A program made the position numbers and the translations under genes. A model generated the notes under the pieces. That model saw nothing but the letters and a program-made list of their open reading frames with translations, did no database searches and was not told the DNA's origin. A stretch of DNA of 64,000 nt from Helianthus annuus (lineage: Eukaryota > Streptophyta > Magnoliopsida > Asterales > Asteraceae). Below are positions 1 to 10,392 of this stretch, piece by piece. Positions within the stretch are counted from its first letter, which is position 1. Each line of letters opens with the position of its first letter. Location of the stretch: assembly GCF_002127325.2 (NCBI RefSeq), contig NC_035446.2, positions 155,364,629-155,428,628 on the forward strand, given 5' to 3'.

Positions 1-175
1 AACCCCCTCGGGCCCTCTAACTAGATTTTCATGTGGCTGTAGTTCAAGACCCGACACCCCGCAAGAGGAACCGTCTCTGCGACGACGAGAAGACGAACCT
101 GAACCGGAGGTCGCTGAATCTAAGGTTAGTACCGCCAAGCCCTTCGAATGACTTCAGGGATTTGGGGATTCGACA
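1..175 (+). repeat. 3' end of the 5' LTR, followed by primer binding site
   Basis: Bases 3-76 match 7608-7681 with few differences. The copy continues to CGACA at 175, after which TGGCGCCATCCGTGGG (177-192) fits the position of a tRNA-primed binding site. The tRNA was not identified. Confidence 0.6.
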
Positions 176-333
176 TTGGCGCCATCCGTGGGACCGGGTA
201 CAAGCATGTCTTGGTCTCTTCACACAAACGGCTGGACTTGCCCTCTCCGCGACGGCCAGGTCTGCATTTTGACTTCGGTTAACAGGTTCTAAATCTCTAA
301 ACTTTCTTCATTGTCAACAATATTTGACCTAGT

Positions 334-1569
334 CAGGGCCGGCCCATGGGCCAGCGAACCCAAGCTAGGGCTTTAGGCCACAAAATTTATAGGGCCTCCA
401 ATAATTCTTTTTATTATACAGCTATTTTCGAATTGGGCCTTAAAACAAAGCACGCTTAGAAGATATGTGTATTGGGCCGCTAGGTATAGCTAACAAGTAA
501 CAACACGCGTGAATTAAGTTGTCTGATGTAATCATTTATCCAGGGTAACAACCGCACGCGACTCCCAATCACAGGCAAGATGTAATCGGCGTTTGGGAAA
601 CGAAGCTCTAATTGAATGGATTTTGGCTCTTGGTTATCTTCTTATTCAACAATTGATGTAACAGGCAAGATTTCTCTTTCTCTATGTTGTGAATTCAAGG
701 TTCTTGGTTATCGTCTTATTCAAAATTGATAGTTTGGCTTACAATTATTTCTGAAGTTAAAAAAAAGTTGGTGGTGTTGGTGACTAAGAGGATGAGAACT
801 TGAAGGCTACAATCTCACACCATTTACTAGTTAGTTTTGCTCAGGGAAGTTCTCTGATTTTCTAGTTTATTGTTCTGTTCTATTTCTAATGTTGTTTTGG
901 AATAATTCAAAACAAGTTTAATATAACTTTAAAACTCATATCTAATGTGCTTTTGTTCAAGTAATTGGGAATTGTCATCAATTTGTTTTAATAATATTAA
1001 TTGTTTTAGCTTTGAAAAAGAAGCATATGTGTATTGGTCTAGACATTGATTTTTAAATTAACTTAAACCTGGAAATGGTGTTCGGTGTTAATTTGATGTG
1101 TGATAACTGCTAGTATTCTTTTCCCTGCAATATTGATGCTAATTTTATGTGTTGTAGGCGAAATGGTGGATATTGCTCTATGAAATGGTACATAGGCTCG
1201 AGGAGCTATCTCTAGCGGTGCTTCAACAAGTAAGATCTGTTTTCCTATGTAACAAATTGTCAAAATTTTCTTCTACATTGATGTCGCTGTAGCGTTTTCT
1301 AGCATAGCCTTTTAATATTGTGTATTTTGCTGTAGGCATTTATGCATTTAGTTTTTAATTTGTATGCAAGTATATTATTTAGCTAAGACTTTTGGGAACC
1401 ATATAACACGTGCATACGATTATCACGTGCATAAGATTTTTGGAAACTATAAATTAGATGATCCCAAGCCCGGGTAAAGGAGGACGTTTTTTTTCTCAAT
1501 TTTTTTTTAGGAAAAAGGCCACAAGCTTTTATTTCGCCTTAGGCCACCAAAATGGTTGAGCCGGCCCTG
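334..1569. mobile_element. Non-autonomous hAT-type DNA transposon, 1236 bp
   Basis: The ends are inverted repeats: CAGGGCCGGC at 334 and the reverse complement GCCGGCCCTG ending at 1569. Both sides carry the same 8-bp direct repeat GACCTAGT (326-333 and 1570-1577). An 8-bp target duplication with CAGGG-type ends is the hAT signature. No transposase frame is present. Internally a 27-base segment near 630-657 is repeated near 703-729. It inserted into the LARD-like element, so it is younger than that element. Confidence 0.88.
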
Positions 1570-1577
1570 GACCTAGT

Positions 1578-2474
1578 GCAACCTACGGATCTTGAGATTG
1601 TGGAAAGGCTATATATATTTTACTTTCCAAACTTTTCCATATCCTCACCTAAAAAACCACAGATCTGTTGAAGTATATGAGCCTTCTCACTTTTACTGTA
1701 TGCATTTTTGTTTTCTATTTAAAAGAAAAGGAATGTATATAATATTGCAAATGCTATTGCAAATAGTGCAAGTATGAGATGCGTGGCCATGACATACCTT
1801 CATGAAGGTAGTAACTGACATCATACATTTAATTTACTTGAAAAATTAGATTACAAATGTTTATGCATCATGTATTAACATATCATGCACAACCTTGGTA
1901 TTTATATACAGTTTCCAGGTTACAAAAAGTAAATTGCACGTACATATATCCATATTTATATACTGTGTAAAAATATAAGTTTGAAGTATCCTTCATGAAT
2001 AAGGACATGTTGTGCCATATATTTTAATAAAAAATAAAAATAAGGGCAACCTTGCAGGATGGTTTGAAATTTTATTGGTGATTAATTGTTCTATCTAATC
2101 ATCGAAAGAAAGAAAAGTTATCTTTTTATCAAAAGACGGGTGTAACTTTATTTCATGGTCATAAGTGTAACTGTTTTATTAAAAGCCAACTCTTGACAGA
2201 GGTTAGATGTCATTTTTTAATTTAAAAATTGACATATTATGGATTACACTTTAATAAAAAAGTACACTCTAAAAAAGGGGGATGTGACTCTCCAATATAC
2301 AAGTACAACTCTTGTAGCCTATAGTACATACTTTTATTAAAGTGATGTCACCTTACCTTTCGAAAAAAGAGAAAGAGTAATGATACCTTCTCTCCTACCA
2401 ATGTGATAAAGTTTTCTTATTAAAAGAAAGCTACTTTGACTTTCTTATGAAAATAATAATATTTTACTAGTACC
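1578..2474. other. LARD-like interior, AT-rich, no gene seen
   Basis: AT-rich sequence with scattered poly-A/T runs. No coding region, RNA gene or clear repeat was recognised. Confidence 0.5.
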
Positions 2475-2870
2475 AGGTCCTTCCTACAGGTTCTTTCGCA
2501 GGGCCCCTTCCTCAGGCCCTTCAGCCAAGGTCCTTCCCCAAGACCTTCCTCAGGTCCTTTCACAGGGCCCTTCCTCAGGCCCTTCTACCAAGTTCCTTTC
2601 TCAGGCCCTTCAGCCAATGTCCTTCCCCAGGACCTTCCTCAGGTTCTTTCGCAGGGTCCTTCCTTAGGCCTTCAGCCAAGGTCCTTCGCCAGGACCTTCC
2701 TCAGGTCCTTTCGCAGGGTCCTTCCTCAGGCCCTTCAGCCAAGGTCCTTCCCCAGATCCTTCCTCGGGTCCTTTCGCGGGGTCTCTTCCCCTGACCCCTT
2801 TCTTAGGTCTTTTCACAGGGTCCTTCCTCAGGCCCTTCTACCAAGGTTCTTCCCCAGGTCTTTTCGATCA
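2475..2870 (+). repeat. Tandem repeat of CCTTCCTCAGG / GGTCCTTC units
   Basis: A C/T-rich array built of variants of TCCTTCCTCAGGTCC, TTTCGCAGGGTCC and TTCAGCCAAGGTCC, with a higher-order unit of roughly 75 bp repeated about five times. It has no coding sense. It lies in the interior of the LARD-like element. Confidence 0.85.
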
Positions 2871-4040
2871 GTTTATGTCTCCGACCAAGCGTCGTGGCCC
2901 AGGAATTTATTGGTTTTGCGGATGGTAACATGGGTCATGGAATTTATACGTTGCACTAAGAGAACGTCTTCAGACACTTGATAACCAGGTCATGTTCCGT
3001 CACCTTCTATTTATTACTGCTAGAACTATACATGCAAAATACAACTAAACTGATGGGCCATAACATGCACGTGGCAAACCTCATTCAATATTTATGTTTC
3101 ACAATTGAATTTGTGTAGGATACGACTCATTATACCCTACGTACTTAATCATACAGTTGTTGGATTTTAGAAACATTAAAACGAGATTATGTACAAATGC
3201 TTAACAAACATTCTGGCAAAAGCACTATTTGTTTAAACAGGACAAAGCGATTCGACACCTAGCTATTGCGAGCAACACATAGAGACCACACGCAACGTCC
3301 TCGAGAAAGATGTCATTGTGCGATAAGCTTTAAATTACGAAGGAGTTAATAAAATATTATTAGCTTCAGGCACATGAAGTATGTCGAGCGAGAACATGCA
3401 TTCTAAATAAAGGACAACAGGGTACTGGGTTCAAGCTATAGTATCAAGCAAAGTGACCACATTCAAGTACACCTTAGTTGAGTGATGCTAGTTGGTATGA
3501 AGCTGGGTAAAAGGCCACCCAATAGCATCGCAGGTTACAATATACGGAAAGTCTCCATAGGCGACGGTCATCTATTGGACACTTAATCAGCTTCTCTCAT
3601 ATTGTATAACCGAATACATCTATTGCCCCTTACATCCTTGGACACTACCGTGTCTCGAATAGATACATTACTCGGTAAAAGTAATTGTGATTTTGAAGAC
3701 TGTTGGCACTCATCAAAAGTAACTATATTCCTTATTCACAATCGATGGTTTAGATGCTCGGGCTAAAGGACATTTGGATGATCAAGGAATGAATAAGGAA
3801 GTTCCCACAATTTATTTTATAAGTTCAGCATTACCAACTACGCTTGACAACACTGAACTGGGAAGCTAGCATGGTATAACACCATTGGGTTATACATAGA
3901 AGACTTCTAGAAATGATCTTTATTTCTGTATGGCCTCCTTCAGAAAGGATTAAGCCCTCTCCATAAGTTCTCATGTTCGAAGATCACTACAAAAAAAAAA
4001 AAAAAAAGGGAAGGAGGGGGAAGAGGGCATGGACTGCCTT
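2871..4040. other. LARD-like interior without recognised gene
   Basis: Mixed sequence with no recognisable protein similarity. It ends at a poly-A run near 3988-4006 that leads into purine-rich sequence. Confidence 0.4.
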
Positions 4041-5000
4041 ACTAATTTCTCCTTTGAAGAAAGGAAAAACTTAGGCTGTGTATTTGGCTCCTTCCTGAAG
4101 GAAAAAAGAATCCGTGGATGACAATCCTCCACTTGAAGAAAGGAAAAGCCTGGGTTATGTATTTGGCTCCTTCCCTGAAGGAAAAAGAATCAGAGGACTA
4201 CGTTATCAATCCTTCACTTGAAGAAATGAGGAGTCTGGGCTACGTAGTTGGCTCTCCTCCTGAAGACGAAAGAATCTTCGGACTACATTATTAGTCCTAA
4301 AGGAAAATCCAGACGCTCTCTCCTTGGAGACAGAAGACTCCTTGGACTACGCTGTTAACCCTTAAGGAAACCCTGGACGGTCCTTCTTTGAAAGAGGAAG
4401 AATATTTGAGCTACATTATTAGCCCCTCTCTTGAAGAAGGAAAGAACCTGAGCAGGACAATCCGCGAGATAAGTTCCCAACACTTATATTCTGTACTTTT
4501 GATGGAAATGAGCTCCTTCCATCAGCTCCCATCCCCAAAGATTCTACAAGGAAAAAGAAAGAGAGAGAAACCTTAACAAGTGCGTCCTCGCTTTAAGGGA
4601 AAGTGAAATCCTCCTACGGTCTGTCGTGCTCGAGAAACCCTTATCTGCCGGAACAAAACGATATTCTCTCCCAAAGGCTAAAGCATTTCGGAAGTCCTTT
4701 CCATTAACAAGAAAATCCCTTCTCTTGTGGATAAGGTACCTCAGCAGTCGCTTTCAAGAACAGGAACGTATACTTTCCATGGAATTAAGTCCAGGAAAAG
4801 TTCCTTCCGAGATTATATCCCATTCCCTGGGATCAAGTGTTTTAGAGGTCCCTTTCATAAACAGGAACATACCCCTTCCTTGGGACTAAGTCTTGAAGAA
4901 ACTCCTTCCAAGAATAGGAAGGAACATATCCCTCCCTCGGGATTCAGCCTTGAAGAAACTCCTTCCAAGAATAGGAAGGTTTAATTACTTAACTCGGTGA
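4040..5000 (+). repeat. Degenerate tandem repeats of GAAGAAAGGAAAA...GGCTCCTTC type
   Basis: From about 4050 to 4300 the block 'CACTTGAAGAAAGGAAAA ... TTGGCTCCTTCC' recurs about every 80 bases in diverged copies. A second pair, with GAAGAAACTCCTTCCAAGAA repeated near 4899 and 4953, has a period of about 60 bp. Short open frames here arise from the repeats and show no protein family. Confidence 0.65.
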
Positions 5001-6124
5001 AGTTAACGAGTTTAGGGATAAAGCGAAACAGGCGAAGATGATAAACGAGGTAAACAAAATTGTTTGGATGCGTTTCGGGCCGAGTTGATGGTTTGAATAT
5101 GCAAGTAATATGAAATGATGAAGTACAAGGGACGTTCGGTCATCAATCAAAAGTTGAATTGAATGAAAATACAAGAGAAATGTGAAGTAAATAAGTTGGG
5201 GGTCAAATGTGTCATTTTTTGAAACTTAAATGGGGGTGGTAACTAAAGTGGGAGTTTCACGATGGGGATTAGTATCTCTGGGGATTAAGTCTTGAAGGAG
5301 CCACCTCCGAAAAAATAAAGATGTCCCCCCTATGTGATTAGGGGTCTCGTAAGTCTCTTCAACGAACAGGAACAAGTTTCTCCCAAGAAAAGGAGGGTAT
5401 CCCCTCCTGTGGGATTAAGTATTGCAGAAGTCTATTCAACGAACAGAAGTGCACCCAGCTACGGGATCAAGTATTGGTAATGTTCCTTCTAAGGACGGGA
5501 AAGTACCCCCATCCCAGGGATTCGATATATGAGAAAAATCCTCCCTGAGATTTCGCACCTGAACAACTTATTAAAAAAAGGGAGGGGGGCCCTGACAAGG
5601 GATTTCGAATCCGAAGAATCCTTTCCTTGAAAAGAAAAGATCTCCGCCACAGGTCTGTGTTTTAGAAAGTATCTCTCCAAAGAAGAGGAGCCCCATCTCG
5701 AGGTCGCATACGTTTGAAGAAGTCTCTCCAAGAGGAGAGGGTTGCATATTCCATGGTCACCCATTTTTAGAGAATTACTACATCTCTCCAGGGGAAGAAA
5801 GAGCCCTTAACAAGGACTCACATAGGAAGATACCTTCTACATAACAAGCGTTTTTAAAGGGTTCATAAAACCTCTCCAAAAGGAGAAGATGCCACCCCTT
5901 CTCGAAGAACAAAAACCTGAACGGTTTGAGGACCTCGCTAACGGGTCAAACATGATCATCTAGGCAGACGTGCCGAACGATCTTACAATAAAACGAACAT
6001 GTACATAGGCATACAGACATGCCGCCTTAGTCAAAACAAGGCAAAGCCCGGCCGTGGGGCTAGGACTAAGTCGACTACGTCCAAAAAACGCCGAAGCAGG
6101 CATATGAAAATCCAAGTGGCCCAA
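5001..6124. other. LARD-like interior, repetitive, no gene seen
   Basis: Purine-rich sequence with loosely repeated motifs such as GGGATTAAGT and TCTCCAAGAGGAG. No coding region could be supported. Confidence 0.4.
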
Positions 6125-6740
6125 ACGCCATTGGACAACAGGCTCAACAGAAGCTTTAACAACTTAAACAAGTTACAAAGCGGGCCTAGGCAAAGCCTTT
6201 ACAACTTGAGCAAGTTACGAAGCAGACTATAGAAAGCTTTAACAACCCAAGCAGGTTACGTAGCAAACTTGTACAAAGCTTTAACAACTCGAGCAGGTTA
6301 CGAAGCAAACTTGTACAAAGCTTTAACAACTCGAGCAGGTTACGAAGCAAACTGGTACAACGCTTTAACAACTTAAACACGTTACGAGGCAAACTTATAA
6401 GAAAACTTTAACAACTCAAGCAGGTTACGAACCAAACTTGTACAAAGCTTTAACAACTCAAGCAGGTTACGAAGCAAACTTGTACAAAGCTTTAACAACC
6501 CAAACACGTTACGAGGCAAACTTATAAGAAAGCTTTAACAACCCAAGCAAGTTACGAAGCAAACTATAGAAAGCTTTAACAACCCAAACACGTTACAAGG
6601 CAAACTTATAAGAAAACTTTAACAACTCAAGCAAGTTGCGAAGCAAACTTTTACAAAGTTTTAACAACTCAAACAAGTCACAAAACGGGTCTATACAAAG
6701 ATTTAACAACTTAAAAAGTTACAAAGCGACCCACAGAAAC
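6125..6740 (+). repeat. 42-bp tandem repeat array (minisatellite)
   Basis: The block GCTTTAACAACTCGAGCAGG followed by TTACGAAGCAAACTTGTAC recurs with exact spacing of 42 bp (GCTTT at 6236, 6278, 6320, 6362), then in more diverged copies to about 6740. Because 42 is a multiple of three, the minus strand stays open across the best copies and would read a 14-residue Leu-rich repeat. There is no sign that it is translated. Confidence 0.88.
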
Positions 6741-7149
6741 CCTTAACGGCTTAAACATGGTACAAAGAAAATTCATGAGAAAGTTTTAACAGTTCAAGCA
6801 AGACAAAAACCCTCATTAGAGGAACACCATACAAAGAGTATGACACGGTAAATAAGGCATCCAGTCGATGCTCTTAGAGAAATTACTCTTGAACGGGTAC
6901 CTTGATTGAAATGCATTTAAGAAGTACATGCAAAGATGGTCTAAATAGCATAAGCACTATAAAAAAAGCACTATCGAGCGAGTGCATTGGAAAAAATGCC
7001 TTCAAGGAGGCATAGATTGAAGTAGGGAATTGTGCTACCCTACTTGAGGGGTCACCTGGCTATTTTGAATACTAAATGCAAGGGTGTCCCAAGGACAACT
7101 AAACAGATAACTTTGGCATAACGTGTCTTAGACTACATGTGCCAGACGG
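6741..7149. other. LARD-like interior up to the 3' LTR
   Basis: Single-copy-looking sequence with no coding content recognised. A purine-rich stretch near 7150 (GGATAGGGG) could be the polypurine tract. Confidence 0.35.
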
Positions 7150-7691
7150 ATAGGGGTGACAGTTAAAGGGCGGAGAGCGACCCGCCTAAGCTTTCAAAGA
7201 CTAGAATAAGTCCTACACCCATCCATAAGTGCATAGGCTTGGATTAGGGATGACTTGACGACGAGGCTCCCCGCGTGGGCTCCTCGTCTGGGCTCATTCC
7301 CTTAGATTGATGACTGGGCCTGAGCCCATTTGGATTTTCTCAGCGTGATTAGAAGGTTTGAGCGGGCCTAATTCTGAGAAGCTCATTTCTAAGCCAGCCC
7401 ACTAGGGTTATGGCCCAAGTGTCTCGTTATAAAAAGGAAACTCTTCTTCTAAAAGAGGCAGACTACATTTTCTCACAAAAAAGGTTACTCCTTCCTCCTT
7501 CTCACATACATCTGCTCCTTCTCTCTAAATTATACATTTTATTTGCACTTATAACTATCTTTACCATACAAGATACTGACTTGAGCGTCGGAGTGCCCTC
7601 GGGGTGAACCCACTCGGGCCCTCTAACTAGATTTTCATGTGGCTGCAGTTCAAGACCCGACACCCCGCAAGAGGAATCTAAGGTTAGTACC
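7150..7691 (+). repeat. 3' LTR (damaged) of the LARD-like element
   Basis: The segment 7606-7681 repeats the start of the window. Its left limit is uncertain; TGACAG near 7156 after a purine-rich run is one candidate. The right side stops after GGTTAGTACCG and lacks the last stretch seen at 136-175. A TATA box at 7428 fits a U3/R promoter. Confidence 0.55.
7428..7435 (+). promoter_or_regulatory. TATA box of the LARD-like LTR
   Basis: TATAAAAA inside the 3' LTR, about 260 bp before the LTR end, in the position expected for the LTR promoter. Confidence 0.5.
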
Positions 7692-7989
7692 GAATCTAAT
7701 GAGGAAGTCGTTAAAGCAGGATTAAGGTGCATTAAGCAACCAAGACAAATGGTATCTGGATCACTTGGATACTGATTGGCAAGAATTTTATATGAATGAA
7801 CCCCTTACAAATATTATAAAACCCGAGCAACAAAATTGGTTATTGGTGGTGAAGTATGTGCGTGGGGCGAACATATTGATGCGTCAGACCTTGAATCTAC
7901 CATATGGCCACGTGCAGCAACACAACAGGTAACCGAACTTTAATTCATACAAAATTTATGATCACATGCTTACAAATGTTCTGTTGTTA

Positions 7990-8973
7990 GACTTGCGGGG
8001 TATGGTGGGGCTTGGGTTGGGCGTGGGTTGGGGCGGGTGATGACACGTGGAATGGGAGCCCCCCCACTGCCTGGTACGTGTCCGCGGGGTATGGTGGAGC
8101 GTGGGTTGGGCTTGGGTTGGGTGCACCGCGTGGCAGGGTAGTTTATAAAAAAAATATACAAAATTTAAAAAAATCACACAAACATTTATAAAAAAAAGAT
8201 ACAACTTCATTATTTATACATAAACCTAAAAATTACAAAATAAGAAACCTAGAGCGTTAAATAAATTTCAAAAAGGTCCATCTTGTCGAACGCCTTTTTT
8301 CCTTGCCGCGAAACTCTATGTTCGCCACCGCCACCCGGTCCTCGTGGCTTAACTCGCCCCCGGGAACGGCTTCGTAGTAAGCCTTGAAACGGTCGAGCTT
8401 GGGACGTAGCTCGCGCCATTTATGTTGGCACGCGTTCATGTTGTGGCGGTCTACCGACGTTTAGTCGGTAGGCCGCGAAAGCTTCCGGCCAATATTTGGT
8501 TTGGCCCGGTAGCCGCCCCTTCATAGCGTCAACGACGCTTGTGACTAGGGCAAGTTCTTCGTGGTGGGTCCAGGATGCCATAGCGGGTTCGTGGGATGTT
8601 GGGTTTGTGGTGACCGGCTGGGGCAGCGGGTGGGTTTTGTTGAATTTTTGGGACCACGGTGGGGGTTGGGGTGGACCACCCGGTTGGGGTTTGGGGGTAT
8701 TTATAGAGGATGTTGGGGTTTGGGTGACCGGTTGGGGTGACCGCTTGGCCAAGCCAACGGTTTGAATTTAAAAATTCAAAACTTTTGGGATGGCCCGCTA
8801 TGACGTGGCGGGTGAGCCAATGATATTCAGCCAACTAGGATGGCCAATCCGCCCCACGCCCGGCTTGAAACCCATGCCCCAAGGGCCACGCCGAAACCCA
8901 TGCCCACCCGGGGTGGTGGCTTGGGCGTTTTCCCGCTACCCACGTCTAAACTCCCGCCCCATACCCCGCAGTC
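7990..8973 (-). mobile_element. PIF/Harbinger-type DNA transposon, defective, 984 bp
   Basis: Inverted ends GACTTGCGGGGTATGG (7990) and the reverse complement of GACTGCGGGGTATGG (ending 8973) are flanked by the 3-bp duplication TTA on both sides (7987-7989, 8974-8976). TTA/TAA duplications are typical of PIF/Harbinger. It lies inside the intron of the hexosaminidase relic. It carries only the Myb/SANT-like accessory gene in broken form and no DDE transposase. Confidence 0.85.
8257..8752 (-). pseudogene. Myb/SANT-like accessory protein (Harbinger ORF1) remnant
   Basis: Read from 8752 downward: a Pro/Gln-rich N-terminus, then ASWTHHEELALVTSVVDAMK and KYWPEAFAAYRLN. In another frame follow MNACQHKWRELRPKLDRF and YYEAVPGGELSHEDRV. 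This matches the plant Myb/SANT-like, NAM-associated protein that Harbinger elements use with their transposase. A frame break lies near 8430-8450 and the C-terminus is lost. Confidence 0.7.
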
Positions 8974-9154
8974 TTATTTTATTAAAGAGAGGGTGTGGAC
9001 CCATCCTGACAAACTTGCTAAAGACCCAAATGAAGTGACGTCACGGATATCAAATTTTAGGTATTTGTTAAATCAAAGAGGAGTTGCAGTTGCTCCGTTG
9101 GATATGCCGGGTCGTGGTGCACCAGACGGGCCAGGCTCATGTTACTTTCAGTAG

Positions 9155-9387
9155 TTTGATGAAAACGGATTCTTCAATAATCGTGGCAAAAATGCCAATT
9201 CTGTCGATAATCTCTAATAGAAAAATGGTAAGTTATATGACAATGGGAGTCTCTGAAGCTGTGTCAATCGTTGCAATGAAATTATATTCTAAATATTGTA
9301 TGTGTCGTGCTTATAAATGGATGAATTGCTTTCATATATATGACACCATAGTGTTAAAAGTATATTTTGTAACCTACATATAAGATC
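9155..9387. other. Former 3' flank of the hexosaminidase gene
   Basis: AT-rich sequence between the hexosaminidase stop codon and the Tat element. It would represent 3' UTR or flank. No further gene was seen. Confidence 0.4.
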
Positions 9388-9392
9388 AATGG

Positions 9393-10331
9393 TGAAGGGG
9401 TATGGTCCCAGATCTCGCGTCAGCATCGACCGCGAGTGACCATTACCCTTATCAAAACCCCCACTAGCTAACAACCCACTTGTGCCCATGCGGGAACGCA
9501 TCGACACAAGGGTTGAATCCAATCTATCTAGTAACAAAGGAGGACTTACATGGAACAGGAGAACGGTAGAGTGATGCGACATAGCATCACATCTGGTGTA
9601 CGAAAACGGAAGTATTCACAGCGACGCGGCATCGCACCGCGTCCAGTGAACACTTCTATCAATACAGGAAAGCCTTACCTTAGGCATAGAAGGAGATGAA
9701 CGTAGTGGTACGGCTGACACCGCACCATACGGACATTTTCGTCACGACAAGGGATGCAGGCAAGACGACGATGCGGCTAGCACCGCATCTCGCGTATTCC
9801 TTGATCACAAGTAGGAGACGCGGAAACTTCAGATGTTACCGCACGTAGCGATGCGGCTTGCACCGCATCCTATGTACTCAAGCAAGTGGTACTGACACCA
9901 CAGTGCAAGTGGCACCAATGACAGTTACCTGTCAGAGCTACGTAAGCAATGGACTGACGTGGCGTAACCTCCATAACCGACGAGCCTGACACACCTGAAA
10001 AGGGGCAGCACGTCGTCAGTCCATCCATCATCATCCTCCTCCACTCCTCGGCTATAAATACCAACCCCAAACCAGGTTTGAGGTATCTTCTCACAACTCT
10101 CTCACTACTACTATCTTACTTTGCTTCCCAAGCAAACTACTGATTCTCACGCCGGAGAGTGGTAACAAGGAGCACCCCCCACCCCATCCTCCTTGTTACG
10201 AGTCACGGCTTGTTTCCTTGTGCAGGAGATCAACCACCGGTGATCCAGCCAGCGATCCTCGAGAGGAAGGGATTAACCCTTCTTGACGAGACCAGTGAGT
10301 TAACCCTGCCCGGTTAACCATTGTTTCATCA
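9393..10331 (+). repeat. 5' LTR of the Tat element
   Basis: 939 bp, TGAAGGGGTATGG...TTTCATCA. It matches 21783-22721 except for A/C at 9824/22214. It contains several copies of GATGCGGC.TAGCACCGCATC-like motifs (9772-9790, 9850-9869). Confidence 0.96.
10053..10060 (+). promoter_or_regulatory. TATA box of the Tat 5' LTR
   Basis: TATAAATA about 280 bp before the LTR end, preceded by a TCATCATCCTCCTCC pyrimidine-rich stretch. The same box is at 22443-22450 in the 3' LTR. Confidence 0.7.
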
Positions 10332-10332
10332 T

Positions 10333-10350
10333 TGGCGCCCACCGCTACTC
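10333..10350 (+). other. Primer binding site of the Tat element
   Basis: TGGCGCCCACCGCTACTC starts one base after the 5' LTR, as expected for a sequence pairing with a tRNA 3' CCA end. The tRNA species was not assigned. Confidence 0.65.
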
Positions 10351-10392
10351 TTAGCATTTTCTAATCCATCCCTTTTTTCCTCTCTCACGATC

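Larger units (their letters stand above)
1..7691 (+). mobile_element. Large non-autonomous LTR retrotransposon derivative (LARD-like), 5' end outside the window
   Basis: Bases 1-175 look like the end of a 5' LTR. They are followed at 177 by a primer-binding-site-like stretch starting TGGCGCCATCCGTGGG, and about 90 bases of this LTR recur at 7606-7688. Between them lie some 7 kb with no gag or pol motifs, rich in tandem repeats and hosting a 1.24-kb hAT-type insertion. Long LTR elements without coding capacity are known in plants and are mobilised by autonomous relatives. The right copy lacks about 45 bases present in the left copy (roughly 77-121) and runs straight into a beta-hexosaminidase exon, so the right end is damaged or truncated and no TSD can be assigned. 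The left boundary is off the window. Confidence 0.6.
7692..9154 (+). pseudogene. Beta-N-acetylhexosaminidase (GH20) pseudogene, last two exons
   Basis: GH20 hexosaminidases remove terminal N-acetylhexosamine from N-glycans in vacuole, plasma membrane or apoplast. The first surviving exon (7692-7928) reads WYLDHLDTDW, then YMNEPLTNI, then IGGEVCAWGEHIDASDLEST followed by IWPRAA, a highly conserved C-terminal stretch of the plant family. It ends at a canonical CAG/GTAACC donor. The last exon (about 8988-9154) reads ERVWTHPDKLAKDP, FRYLLNQRGVAVAPL and GRGAPDGPGSCYFQ and stops at a natural TAG. One-base frame breaks occur near 7730 and 7833. A PIF/Harbinger-type element occupies the intron, and the 5' part is replaced by the LARD-like LTR. 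The family call is firm; the copy is non-functional. Confidence 0.9.
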
